From Bacillota bacterium (GTDB lineage Bacteria; Bacillota_A; Clostridia; Acetivibrionales; DUMB01): DNA of 14,431 bases. A program made the translations under genes and the position numbers. The DNA lies in the NCBI GenBank assembly GCA_023621975.1, contig JAMOAC010000074.1, positions 1-14,431 on the forward strand, in the 5' to 3' direction. A model generated the notes under the pieces. It had not been told where the DNA came from. It did no database searches and was given only the letters and a program-made list of their open reading frames with translations. Positions 7,054 to 13,710 of this stretch are shown here, one piece after another; the stretch's first letter is position 1; every line of letters starts with the position of its first letter.

Positions 7054-8292
7054 TCAGTTTCTCCTCTTTCCGAAGTTTTGCGTGGAATAACTGCCTGATA
7101 CTCCTACCCCGAGTTCGTCACAAAAAGTGTTAAGCATATTTTTGCGGTGACCGGATGAATTGATCCAGCAATCTACAGCAAAAACGGCGTCAACACCCCA
7201 GCTTGCCATGAATATGTTTTCTGCATAAGCCATCCATTCGTATCCTGCAGCGGTTATTCTGTCGCCCGGATCTTTACCGTCCGGGTTGGTATGGCTGAAG
7301 AAATTTCTTTTTTCCATATCTTTGCTGTGAGAACGGGCAGCTTCAGCAAGCTTGTCATTCCATTTGAGTGCAGGAAGGTAGTGCAGGCCACGGAAGGCAT
7401 TTGTAAATTCAAAAATGAGCCGTTCGGTGGCAGCATCATCACAGGCAGGAAGTGTACCGATTGAAGCTGCATACTGCCTGCCGTTGTCGTTTGAATCTGT
7501 GTAAACCTTTCCACCGCCTGTATAGGTTGATAAATCGTTAGTGTATAGGAACGTCGCTTTATCGTTCTCATAATAAACAGCAAGGAACTTTTCATAACTG
7601 CCGTAAAATCCCCATCTTCCACCAGAAGTTACATAGCTTCCGAAAAGATCCCCTGCAATTCCGGCTTGAAGCTCAGTTTGCCCAATTTTTATATTTGTAA
7701 GCCCTAATTTATGGGTGTCATCGGATTCATGGCTTACAGCTCCCGCTACGCCTGTGTATTCCTCTCCCGGGACAATGACTGCCTGCCTTGTTGCAGCATC
7801 CCAGTAAACATTGAATTGTGACGCCGTACCTTTCAACCTGGCAGCAAACTCACGGAGCTGCAAGTAGTTGACGTCTCCGCCGATCAGATAGGCATTTTCA
7901 AAAGTGATTACAGTACCATCCAACTTGAAGGATGTGCTGCTTTTCCTGACATTTTCCGTTGTTTTTAAAACTGTTGGGGTAACGGTTCCATTGTAGGGCT
8001 TTCCTGTTTCAATAACAGCATACTTGCCATCCCAGTATACATTGAACTGTGCAGCGGTGCCGTTGAGTAATTCTGCAATTTCGCGAAGCTGCAAATAATT
8101 GGTTCCGTTTATGTTGTATGCATATGTAACTGATACAGGCCTGCCGTTCATCACAAAATCCGTTTTGCTCGGCACAGCAATAAGCTTTTCGTTAGCTGCA
8201 GCTGCGACAGGGGAAAAAAGGTCAAGAACCATGCAAAGTGCTATAAATATTCCGGACAGTGCTGTAAATATTCTCACGAATCGTTTTTTCAT
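7054..8292 (-). CDS. Secreted CAP-domain protein with two stalk (copper amine oxidase N-type) repeats
   Basis: The start at 8292 (MKKRFVRIF) has GAGGTG 8 bases upstream; a longer frame to 8340 lacks this and would spoil the signal peptide. The 412 residues divide into a signal peptide (1-33, hydrophobic core then AAAA), two homologous stalk repeats (about 44-98 and 122-176, sharing NYLQLRE and QFNVYWD), a CAP-associated region (about 196-260, KLGLTNIKIGQTE) and a C-terminal CAP/SCP domain (about 290-409). The CAP motif residues His322 (SHSKDM), Glu358 (AENI) and His382 (SSGHRKNML) are present, with the typical end TQNFGK. The protein is exported and probably sits at or near the cell wall. Bacterial CAP proteins have no settled activity; wall or substrate binding is inferred from the stalk repeats. 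It is transcribed alone, from a promoter at 8364-8393. Confidence 0.9.
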   Translation of the reverse strand: MKKRFVRIFTALSGIFIALCMVLDLFSPVAAAANEKLIAVPSKTDFVMNGRPVSVTYAYNINGTNYLQLREIAELLNGTAAQFNVYWDGKYAVIETGKPYNGTVTPTVLKTTENVRKSSTSFKLDGTVITFENAYLIGGDVNYLQLREFAARLKGTASQFNVYWDAATRQAVIVPGEEYTGVAGAVSHESDDTHKLGLTNIKIGQTELQAGIAGDLFGSYVTSGGRWGFYGSYEKFLAVYYENDKATFLYTNDLSTYTGGGKVYTDSNDNGRQYAASIGTLPACDDAATERLIFEFTNAFRGLHYLPALKWNDKLAEAARSHSKDMEKRNFFSHTNPDGKDPGDRITAAGYEWMAYAENIFMASWGVDAVFAVDCWINSSGHRKNMLNTFCDELGVGVSGSYSTQNFGKRRN

Positions 8293-8363
8293 GTTTTTGC
8301 ACCTCAACAATACATTTTGTACTTCAACAATACATATCACAAGGCTGTTTTTCCTTTCTTCGT

Positions 8364-8393
8364 ATTATAACAATTATATGCGCATCCTATCAA
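8364..8393 (-). promoter_or_regulatory. Promoter of the CAP-protein gene
   Basis: On the minus strand, TTGATA (8393-8388) and TATAAT (8369-8364) are separated by 18 bases, with TGT before the -10. The start would be near 8357, leaving a leader of about 65 bases. The rest of the gene-free region 8394-8574 shows only the weak plus-strand promoter listed next. Confidence 0.65.
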
Positions 8394-8500
8394 CATTTTG
8401 CCGGGGAAAAACCTTATTTATATATTCTTTCTTTAATAAAATAAAACATCTTTTTGCGTAAATCTTCAGATCGGATCGGTCTTCGTTGGGATTCTGACTG

Positions 8501-8530
8501 CTGACGCCGATTGATATTATTTTGTATAAT
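8501..8530 (+). promoter_or_regulatory. Likely promoter of the DUF362 gene
   Basis: TATAAT at 8525-8530 is preceded at 18 bases by CTGACG (8501-8506), a fair -35. The start would be near 8537, about 38 bases before the first possible start codon. Confidence 0.45.
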
Positions 8531-8574
8531 ACTTATGAAGGGTTTGGTGTTAATACCAGGGTGGAGCGGTTAAC

Positions 8575-9702
8575 ATGCCGGAAAGGCAGCAAGCAAAGGA
8601 GCTGATATACATGATTGGTAAAAATGGTATACGTATTATTTATGGTGATAATCCCAGGCAAATGGTAAAAGAATTGCTTGAAGTCATCAAGCCTGAGGAA
8701 GAAATAGAAGAAAACGCACTTATTGGAATCAAACCAAATCTTGTTGTTGCAAAGCCTTCAAGCTCAGGTGCAACAACTTCTCCTGAAATAGTGGCGGGGC
8801 TAATTGAATATTTAAAATCAAAAGGGCGCGATAAAATGGTTATCCTGGAAAGCTCCTGGGTGGGAGAAAGGACGCCGGAAGCCTTTAAAGCATGCGGGTA
8901 TGAGAGCTTGTCCAGAAAATATAATGTTCCGCTTATTGATCTTCAAAAAGACAAATACAGGGAATATGAAATAAACGGGTTGAAAATAAATATTTGCGAT
9001 TACGTCACAAAGGTTGATTATTTAATAAACATACCAGTCCTTAAGGGACATTGCCAGACCAACATAACTTGCGCATTAAAGAATATGAAGGGCTGCATAC
9101 CCAATTCCGAGAAAAGGAAATTTCATACCATGGGTTTACATAAACCTATAGCATATTTAAACAAGCTTATAAAACAGGATCTGATAATTGTTGATGGCAT
9201 GAACGGGGATCTTAGCTTTGAAGAAGGCGGCAATCCGGTTCAAATGAACATGATAATCGCGGGAAAGGACCCTGTGCTGATTGACAGTTATGCGGCACAT
9301 TTGATGGGTTTTTGTATTGAAGAAGTTCCGTATATTTCAATTGCTGAAGAGATAGGAGTAGGCACTTCTGACCTCCCAAGTGCTGATATTGTTGAGCTGA
9401 ATAAGGATAGCAGGACAAGAAAACTGACACCTTCAAGGAGAGTACAACAGTTATCAGGGTACATTGTTGAGGACAGTGCCTGCTCAGCTTGCTACGGAAG
9501 CCTTATTTATGCACTGGAAAGGCTGAATGAAAAGGGCCTGTTAAATAAATTAAAGGAAAAATTGTACATCGGCCAGAATTTTAAAAACAAGAAGTACGAC
9601 GGGATAGGTATAGGTGCATGTACTTCGGGATTCGATAAATGTGTAAGAGGTTGTCCGCCAAAAGCCAGGGATATTGTAGAATACCTGGAAGAGATTATAT
9701 AG
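8575..9702 (+). CDS. DUF362-domain protein, cysteine-containing C-terminus
   Basis: A 375-residue soluble protein with the DUF362 fold: GIKPNLVVAKPSSSGATTSP at 51-70, LINIPVLKGHCQTNITCALKNMKG around 150-173, and a conserved DGMNGDLSFEEGGNP segment near 207-221. The last 80 residues add five cysteines: Cys303 and Cys306 (CSAC), Cys349, Cys356 and Cys360 (KCVRGCPP). They look able to bind metal or an iron-sulfur cluster but do not match a standard 2[4Fe-4S] ferredoxin pattern. DUF362 proteins are often annotated as iron-sulfur or ferredoxin-like, with no agreed reaction. The start is uncertain: ATG 8575 has GGTGGAG, but ATG 8611 (MIGKNGIRI) has a better AAAGGAG 9 bases upstream and may be the true one. 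It lies 75 nt before the exonuclease gene, with no terminator between; cotranscription is possible. Confidence 0.85.
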   Translation: MPERQQAKELIYMIGKNGIRIIYGDNPRQMVKELLEVIKPEEEIEENALIGIKPNLVVAKPSSSGATTSPEIVAGLIEYLKSKGRDKMVILESSWVGERTPEAFKACGYESLSRKYNVPLIDLQKDKYREYEINGLKINICDYVTKVDYLINIPVLKGHCQTNITCALKNMKGCIPNSEKRKFHTMGLHKPIAYLNKLIKQDLIIVDGMNGDLSFEEGGNPVQMNMIIAGKDPVLIDSYAAHLMGFCIEEVPYISIAEEIGVGTSDLPSADIVELNKDSRTRKLTPSRRVQQLSGYIVEDSACSACYGSLIYALERLNEKGLLNKLKEKLYIGQNFKNKKYDGIGIGACTSGFDKCVRGCPPKARDIVEYLEEII

Positions 9703-9777
9703 GAAGTGGTTTATGCTGGATATATAAATAACGAGAAAAGGTAAAAACATCTTATGCTTTAATAGGGGGTTAGTGCA

Positions 9778-10611
9778 TTGAAATTTATCTCATGGAATAT
9801 CGATTCATTGAATTCAGCATTAACAGGTGTTTCAGAACGATCCAAGTTGAGTCGTAAAGTAATAAACTCCATTATAGAAGAAAATCCGGAAATTATTGCT
9901 TTACAGGAAACAAAGCTGCCAGCCGACGGACCTACCAAAAAGCAATTGGAAATACTAAATGAATTGTTTCCGGAATATGAGATCGTGTGGAATAGTTCGG
10001 TAGAACCGGCGCGAAAGGGCTATGCCGGCACTATGTTTTTATATAAGAACAGTTTAAAGCCAAGAGTAAGCTTCCCAAAAATCGGTGCACCGGGCACCAT
10101 GGATTTTGAAGGTAGAATAATCACATTGGAGTTTGATGAATTCTACCTGACTCAGGTATATACCCCAAATGCAGGTGAAGGCTTAAGCCGCTTAAGAGAA
10201 CGGCAGATTTGGGATATTAAATATGCTGACTACCTGGAGAAACTGGACAAAGAAAAATATGTTGTCGCAGCAGGTGATTTCAATGTAGCTCACAGAGAAA
10301 TTGATTTGGCCCATCCGGATAGCAATCATAATTCAGCCGGATTTACCGATGAGGAGCGTGAAGGTTTTACAAACCTTCTGAAAAGAGGATTCACGGACAC
10401 GTTTCGTTATATACATGGAGATGTTACAGGTATTTATACATGGTGGTCGCAGCGTGTTAAAACAAGCAAAATCAATAATTCCGGATGGAGAATTGATTAC
10501 TGGTTGGTGAGCAACAGGATTGCAGACAGGGTACTGAAATCTGAAATGATTGATTCAGGACCAAGACAGGACCACACGCCAATATTGCTGGAAATTGACT
10601 TGCAGGCATAA
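9778..10611 (+). CDS. exoA: Exodeoxyribonuclease III / AP endonuclease
   Basis: Base-excision repair enzyme that cuts DNA 5' of abasic sites and removes 3'-blocking groups with Mg2+. The 277 residues match the ExoIII/ExoA family (about 250-280). Family residues are visible: Asn7 (WNIDSLN), metal ligand Glu44 (LQETK), Tyr128 (VYTPNAG), Asp167 and Asn169 (GDFNVAH), Asp240 (WRIDYWLVS) and Asp265-His266 (RQDHTPILLE). The start is TTG 9778, 7 bases after AGGGGG; no ATG offers a full-length domain. Use of TTG suggests moderate translation. It probably shares a transcript with the DUF362 gene, since no clear promoter or terminator lies in the 75-base gap. Downstream lies only decayed sequence. Confidence 0.95.
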   Translation: MKFISWNIDSLNSALTGVSERSKLSRKVINSIIEENPEIIALQETKLPADGPTKKQLEILNELFPEYEIVWNSSVEPARKGYAGTMFLYKNSLKPRVSFPKIGAPGTMDFEGRIITLEFDEFYLTQVYTPNAGEGLSRLRERQIWDIKYADYLEKLDKEKYVVAAGDFNVAHREIDLAHPDSNHNSAGFTDEEREGFTNLLKRGFTDTFRYIHGDVTGIYTWWSQRVKTSKINNSGWRIDYWLVSNRIADRVLKSEMIDSGPRQDHTPILLEIDLQA

Positions 10612-10614
10612 AGT

Positions 10615-10985
10615 ATGACCGCTGCCCTATGGCTGTGCCTCTTTGTTTTTTTGCTCTTATCAACCGGGATTTTCTGATGCTTGCTGCAGTTTCTCTGCTG
10701 ATGAGCCTTTCAGGCACAGCCACAGCGCTTCTTATTTTTTCATTTTCCCGTAACAGAGTGGAAGGCATGGCACTGGAAAAAACGGCATCGCTTTTATTTT
10801 TAGGGCTTACTGTACCCTTTTTCATATCGTCTGATGTGCAATATCTTGCTTCTTTTCTGCCCTCTTTTTGGATTGTGAAAACCTCCATGGGAAAAAACAG
10901 CCTGCTCATGCTCCCGGCCCTGGCGGCTTCTTTGCCTGGATTTGGATGCTTGGCCGCAAGTTTGGAAGGAAGCTGTATTGATTAA
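10615..10985 (+). pseudogene. C-terminal remnant of an ABC-2 type permease
   Basis: The frame from 10629 encodes 118 residues with three hydrophobic segments. The middle, NRVEGMALEKTASLLFLGLT then VPFFISSDVQYLASFLPSFW, resembles the last part of ABC-2 export permeases, where a cytoplasmic N-K/R-V-x-G/A-x-A-L-x-K turn precedes the final membrane helices. The usual first 100 or more residues and a partner ATPase gene are absent. There is no convincing ribosome-binding site. A short hydrophobic frame from ATG 10615 (TAALWLCLFVFLLL) overlaps in another phase, suggesting a frameshift near 10670. Homology is judged by eye; a small intact membrane protein is the alternative. Confidence 0.6.
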
Positions 10986-11048
10986 AGATTATTTAACGTA
11001 AAACAAGCCGACTGTAATGAAAGGCATGCCGGCTGCAAAGGAAGACAT

Positions 11049-11291
11049 GCCGAAAGCACCGAAAGACTGGCTAAGAAAGTCGGCCTGGTTCAGTTAACAT
11101 ATTTGTCTTATATTTTTCCTATTGGTGCATGTTTGGCAGCAATACCATGTCTCATTGCACTGTATCAGTCTTACAAGTTGTTGGGCTATATTGATACCTG
11201 CCGTGTATTCTCGGAACTGTCAGTAAAAGCATTGAAAATTATCATGCGGTCGGCGTTCGTAGAATTTCTGATTATAGTTATTATTTTATAG
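11049..11291 (+). pseudogene. Remnant of a DUF2975 (YoaS-like) membrane protein
   Basis: The frame contains SYIFPIGACLAAIPCLIALY then QSYKLLGYIDTCRVFSELSV and KALKIIM, matching the DUF2975 core (membrane helix, ALYQ-x-x-KLL-x-x-ID, and FSELSVKALK). Full proteins are about 150-170 residues with four helices; here only the central part survives. The N-terminal helix is missing, and the C-terminus stops in the low-complexity sequence ATAGTTATTATTTTATAG. Only a TTG at 11103 could start it, and it has no ribosome-binding site. The next remnant is an XRE regulator, the usual genetic partner of this family, which supports the identification. Confidence 0.65.
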
Positions 11292-11421
11292 TTATTATTG
11301 AAGTCGTGCCTGCCAAAAGAAAAATGAGTGTCACAGAGCTTTCGGAGAAAATTGGAATAACAATGGCCAATCTTTCCATATTAAAAGTGGAAAGGCAAGA
11401 GCGATTCGCTTTTCAACTTAA
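11288..11421 (+). pseudogene. Frameshifted remnant of an XRE-family (YozG-like) regulator
   Basis: The frame from 11288 reads VVPAKRKMSVTELSEKIGIT then MANLSILK, the start of the small helix-turn-helix regulators that partner DUF2975 proteins. At 11383-11387 one A appears lost from an A-run: in the next phase the expected continuation SGKARAIRFST is still readable (11386-11418). It then meets a stop at 11419-11421, before the usual remaining 20 or so residues. There is no start codon near the expected position. Both frameshift and truncation point to a dead gene. Confidence 0.7.
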
Positions 11422-11455
11422 AAAATCACTGAAATAAAGCCACTGACTTGCCCGA

Positions 11456-11657
11456 TTAATTGGAGATAAATATAAAATTTTATTGCTGTTAGAACCAGTG
11501 AACCAGCAGGTGTTATCAGCCCAGTTCTGCAGAAGGAATAAGCTATGCATTAAAAACATCCTTTTACCTGGCTCAGAGCCTTGAAAATGGAATGGACGGA
11601 TATAACCCATTATTAAGACAGTTGGCCATGAGACCAGGCCTGAAATGTATCAGGTAG
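11456..11657 (+). pseudogene. Remnant of a FAD-dependent oxidoreductase (geranylgeranyl-reductase type)
   Basis: Three phases together rebuild a known motif: LIGDKYKILLL (from 11456), then EPAGVISP (from 11500), then SSAEGISYALKTSFYLAQSL (from 11523). The FixC/geranylgeranyl-reductase-like flavoproteins have GDAAGFISPSSAEGISYA in their second FAD-binding segment. The remnant continues ENGMDGYNPLLRQLAMRPGL and stops at 11655. The segment normally between the helix and the YNP-x-LR end is missing, an internal deletion. Two frameshifts and lost N-terminal FAD domain (GxGxxG) show the gene is dead. The family call rests on motif recognition. Confidence 0.65.
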
Positions 11658-11755
11658 CAAAGACAGAAAATGCTTCCTTTTTTTACCTTTCGAAAACAAG
11701 TCAAAATTGTTGTTTTCCCTTGTGTTAAAGCAGAATTAATACCATATAGATACCA

Positions 11756-11784
11756 TTGATTATTATAAGCCGACTTGATATAAT
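11756..11784 (+). promoter_or_regulatory. Promoter of the MFS transporter gene
   Basis: TTGATT (11756-11761) and TATAAT (11779-11784) are separated by 17 bases, with an extended -10 TGA. The start is expected near 11791. Confidence 0.7.
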
Positions 11785-11808
11785 GATTCCATAGTCAGCT
11801 ACCGGCAT

Positions 11809-11824
11809 GCATTATGCATAATGC
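11809..11824 (+). promoter_or_regulatory. 16-base perfect palindrome in MFS leader
   Basis: GCATTATGCATAATGC is its own reverse complement. It lies about 18 bases after the predicted start of transcription, a typical repressor-operator position. No regulator gene is adjacent, apart from dead ones. Confidence 0.5.
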
Positions 11825-11914
11825 TTATATAATTTAATTATCATAACAGAATGGATACAAACATATAGCACATTTTATAACAGTGCATAAGGTAGATGAC
11901 GGAATATTTTTTTC

Positions 11915-11936
11915 GCCGCATTTTTGCCGCATTTTT
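11915..11936 (+). repeat. Tandem 11-base direct repeat
   Basis: GCCGCATTTTT occurs twice in immediate succession, the second copy extended to eight T, shortly before the MFS ribosome-binding site. Slippage duplication is the likely origin. Confidence 0.7.
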
Positions 11937-11965
11937 TTTGCAACATTTATAGCAAGGAGGCTTAT

Positions 11966-13162
11966 ATGAGTAAAGTTAATTACAAAAGCACACTTCATGC
12001 CTGTTATCTGGGGTACATAACCCAGGCTCTTATCGTCAATCTCCCGCCTTTACTTTTTGTGGTTTTCCAGGGGAAATTTGGACTTAACTATACCATGCTC
12101 GGAAGCCTGGTCGTGACTATCTTTGTAACGCAACTCATAGTTGATGCGCTTGCCATCAAGTTTGTCGACAAAGTCGGACAGCGCGTGTCTGCGGTGATTG
12201 CACATGCGTTTGCTGCTGTAGGCATGATCACACTGGCTTTTTTGCCAAGAATATTACCGACGCCGTACATAGGCCTTGTTATATCATTCATATTGTTTTC
12301 AATAGGCGGCGGTCTTATCGAAGTGCTTGTCAGCCCTATTGTTGAGAGCCTGCCTGGTGAAGCGAAAGCTTCTGCAATGAGCCTGTTGCATTCGTTTTAC
12401 AGTTGGGGACAGGTTCTGGTAATTATAGTGTCCACTTTTGCGTTGCGTGCTGTGGGACAAGATTTATGGTTTCTTCTTCCGCTTGTGTGGTCGCTGCTGC
12501 CACTGTTCACCATGTTCAAATTCACAAAAGTGCCGCTCGTGCCGCCTATAGAGGAAGAAAAGAGAACGCCGCTGAAAACGCTGTTTAGGTCTAAAATCTT
12601 CCTGCTTGCGTTGCTTTTGATGGTTTGCTCCGGTGCCAGTGAACAATCCATGAGCCAATGGGCTTCGCTTTTTGCCGAGAAAGGCCTGGGCATCTCAAAA
12701 ACCCTTGGAGACATATTGGGACCTTGTATGTTTGCTGTAATGATGGGAATTGTGCGTACGTGGTATGGGGTAAAAGGTCAAAATGTTAATATGCAAAAGA
12801 CATTAATAGTTTGCTCTGTTTTATGTATAGCATCATTTGTCATAACAGCCTTTGCACCGATACCGGCAATTTCACTGTTGGGCTGTGCATTGTGCGGACT
12901 GAGCGTGAGCTTAATGTGGCCGGGAATGTTAAGTATAACTGCAGCAGGTTATCCGGCAGGCGGTGTTGCCATGTTTGCAATTCTGGCCCTTGGCGGAGAT
13001 TTAGGTTGTTCAGTCGGTCCGCAGTTTACGGGAATTATTGCTGATATGAGCAGTTTGAACTGGGGACTTCTGGCGGCAATAATCTTCCCTGCCATTATGC
13101 TGATCGGTTTAGTCCTCTTGAGATCCATGTTAACTTCAAAAGAGGCCAAAGAGAACGCTTAA
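11966..13162 (+). CDS. Major facilitator superfamily transporter
   Basis: The start is ATG 11966, 5 bases after a perfect AAGGAGG; a longer frame from TTG 11924 runs through the GCCGCATTTTT repeat and is rejected. The 398 residues give about 12 hydrophobic segments in two halves, with a charged central loop around residues 190-205 (PPIEEEKRTPLKTLFRSK). The loop between segments 2 and 3 has FVDKVGQRVS, matching MFS motif A. SIGGGLIEVLVSPIVESLPG and the second-half SLMWPGMLSITAAGYPAGG resemble sugar/fucose-permease-like MFS members (FHS-type), but the substrate cannot be named. The protein is an inner-membrane secondary transporter. It has its own promoter with a 16-base palindrome in the leader and a strong terminator at 13299-13359, so it is monocistronic. 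Confidence 0.9.
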   Translation: MSKVNYKSTLHACYLGYITQALIVNLPPLLFVVFQGKFGLNYTMLGSLVVTIFVTQLIVDALAIKFVDKVGQRVSAVIAHAFAAVGMITLAFLPRILPTPYIGLVISFILFSIGGGLIEVLVSPIVESLPGEAKASAMSLLHSFYSWGQVLVIIVSTFALRAVGQDLWFLLPLVWSLLPLFTMFKFTKVPLVPPIEEEKRTPLKTLFRSKIFLLALLLMVCSGASEQSMSQWASLFAEKGLGISKTLGDILGPCMFAVMMGIVRTWYGVKGQNVNMQKTLIVCSVLCIASFVITAFAPIPAISLLGCALCGLSVSLMWPGMLSITAAGYPAGGVAMFAILALGGDLGCSVGPQFTGIIADMSSLNWGLLAAIIFPAIMLIGLVLLRSMLTSKEAKENA

Positions 13163-13298
13163 TGTGAAAAAATTGAATACATAACTGAAAGAAAACAAGT
13201 TAAATACATAGCCGGAATGAGTAATAAAAATAATCATAATCGGAATGAACAGCAAAAATAATTAGCAACACGAACACATAAGCAACAATAACACAAAC
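13163..13298 (+). repeat. A-rich degenerate direct repeats after MFS gene
   Basis: AATACATA occurs twice (about 13175 and 13203), and CGGAATGA plus AAAAATAAT occur twice within an imperfect 23-base direct repeat at about 13213-13263. No coding sequence is seen. Confidence 0.4.
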
Positions 13299-13359
13299 AA
13301 GCTATTTTTGCCCGGCAGGCGTTCCAATCTTACTTGCCGCGGCAATAAATAGCTTTTTT
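13299..13359 (+). terminator. Strong long-stem terminator of MFS gene
   Basis: AAGCTATTTTTGCCCGGCA (13299-13317) pairs with TGCCGCGGCAATAAATAGCTT (13335-13355) through about 18 bp with small bulges. The loop is 17 bases, and six T follow (13354-13359). Confidence 0.8.
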
Positions 13360-13389
13360 CTTGAACCTGGGAAAAACTTGATAATTGCG

Positions 13390-13398
13390 TGTTATAAT
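13390..13398 (+). promoter_or_regulatory. Extended -10 element before the kinase remnant
   Basis: TGTTATAAT is a strong extended -10 without a -35 at the right distance (TTGATA at 13378 is only 9 bases away). A ribosome-binding site AGGAGGGAGG follows at 13406-13415, so the expression signals of the dead gene seem intact. Confidence 0.45.
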
Positions 13399-13447
13399 TG
13401 CCCGCAGGAGGGAGGTTATTCCTTGAAGAATAAAATTCTGATCGCAG

Positions 13448-13588
13448 ATGGAAGAACGAAAGCGCCTGAATGCATCTTTTTCCCACGGCCTTCTCAATCC
13501 GGTTACCGTGCTGAAAGGTTCGGCAAAAATGGTTAAAAAAGCACTGTTCGGCTGCGCACCTGCATTTCACTATAATATGTTTGTTTAG
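13448..13588 (+). pseudogene. Histidine-kinase H-box (HisKA) fragment
   Basis: The 46-residue frame from ATG 13448 reads MEERKRLNASFSHGLLNPVT then VLKGSAKMVKKAL. This matches the dimerisation/phosphoacceptor helix of sensor kinases (E-R-K-R-x-x-A-x-x-SH-[DE]-L-R-x-P-[LV]-T-V-[IL]-KG), with the phosphoacceptor His kept and the next D/E replaced by Gly. The sensor part and the ATP-binding domain are both missing. A stop at 13439-13441 blocks the frame upstream. A TTG start at 13423 with an excellent ribosome-binding site is in another phase and makes only 37 residues, so a frameshift or deletion probably broke the join. Confidence 0.6.
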
Positions 13589-13627
13589 CCAAGAAAAAAT
13601 TAACACACCATGTACAATTAAAAATAC

Positions 13628-13655
13628 TTGCTTTATCACATTAAAGTGATATAAT
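13628..13655 (+). promoter_or_regulatory. Promoter of the substrate-binding protein gene
   Basis: TTGCTT (13628-13633) and TATAAT (13650-13655) are separated by 16 bases, with an extended -10 TGA. The -10 region lies in a direct repeat (AAAGTGATATA at 13643 and 13660), so a second start just downstream is possible. No ANTAR-type hairpin is seen in this leader. Confidence 0.6.
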
Positions 13656-13710
13656 AATAAAGTGATATATTAATAAAGTTAATTTTAGAATTAAATTGGG
13701 GGAATAAAAT

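Larger units (their letters stand above)
11658..11965 (+). other. Gene-free leader region of the MFS gene
   Basis: No gene is seen. It holds an 8-bp inverted repeat (GAAAACAA 11692-11699 with TTGTTTTC 11710-11717), a promoter, a 16-base palindrome and a tandem 11-base repeat. From the promoter the leader is about 170 bases long, unusually long for this window. Confidence 0.6.

Noticed and set aside
6909..7133. 74-residue frame after gdhA with a good GGAGGA site
   Set aside because: It runs straight through the gdhA terminator hairpin and overlaps the CAP gene on the other strand; no recognisable protein. It may be an accidental start or an unreadable remnant.
8394..8560. Minus-strand frame containing RSEDLRKKMFYFIKERIYK
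   Set aside because: It reads like protein locally but has no start codon or ribosome-binding site and no family I recognise; chance is likely.
11447..11580. LIGDKYKILLLLE as a HxlR/MarR-type helix-turn-helix
   Set aside because: The continuation does not fit those regulators, whereas phase changes restore a flavoprotein motif immediately after it.
11924..11965. TTG start for the MFS gene, adding 14 residues
   Set aside because: No ribosome-binding site precedes it and it falls in a tandem repeat; ATG 11966 has a perfect AAGGAGG.
13262..13639. 125-residue minus-strand frame
   Set aside because: It covers the terminator hairpin and the plus-strand kinase fragment; its composition is unlike a gene, with no ribosome-binding site.
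13656..13710. ANTAR hairpin in the substrate-binding protein leader
   Set aside because: No stem with an A1/G4 six-base loop is visible; the leader is short and A/T-rich.
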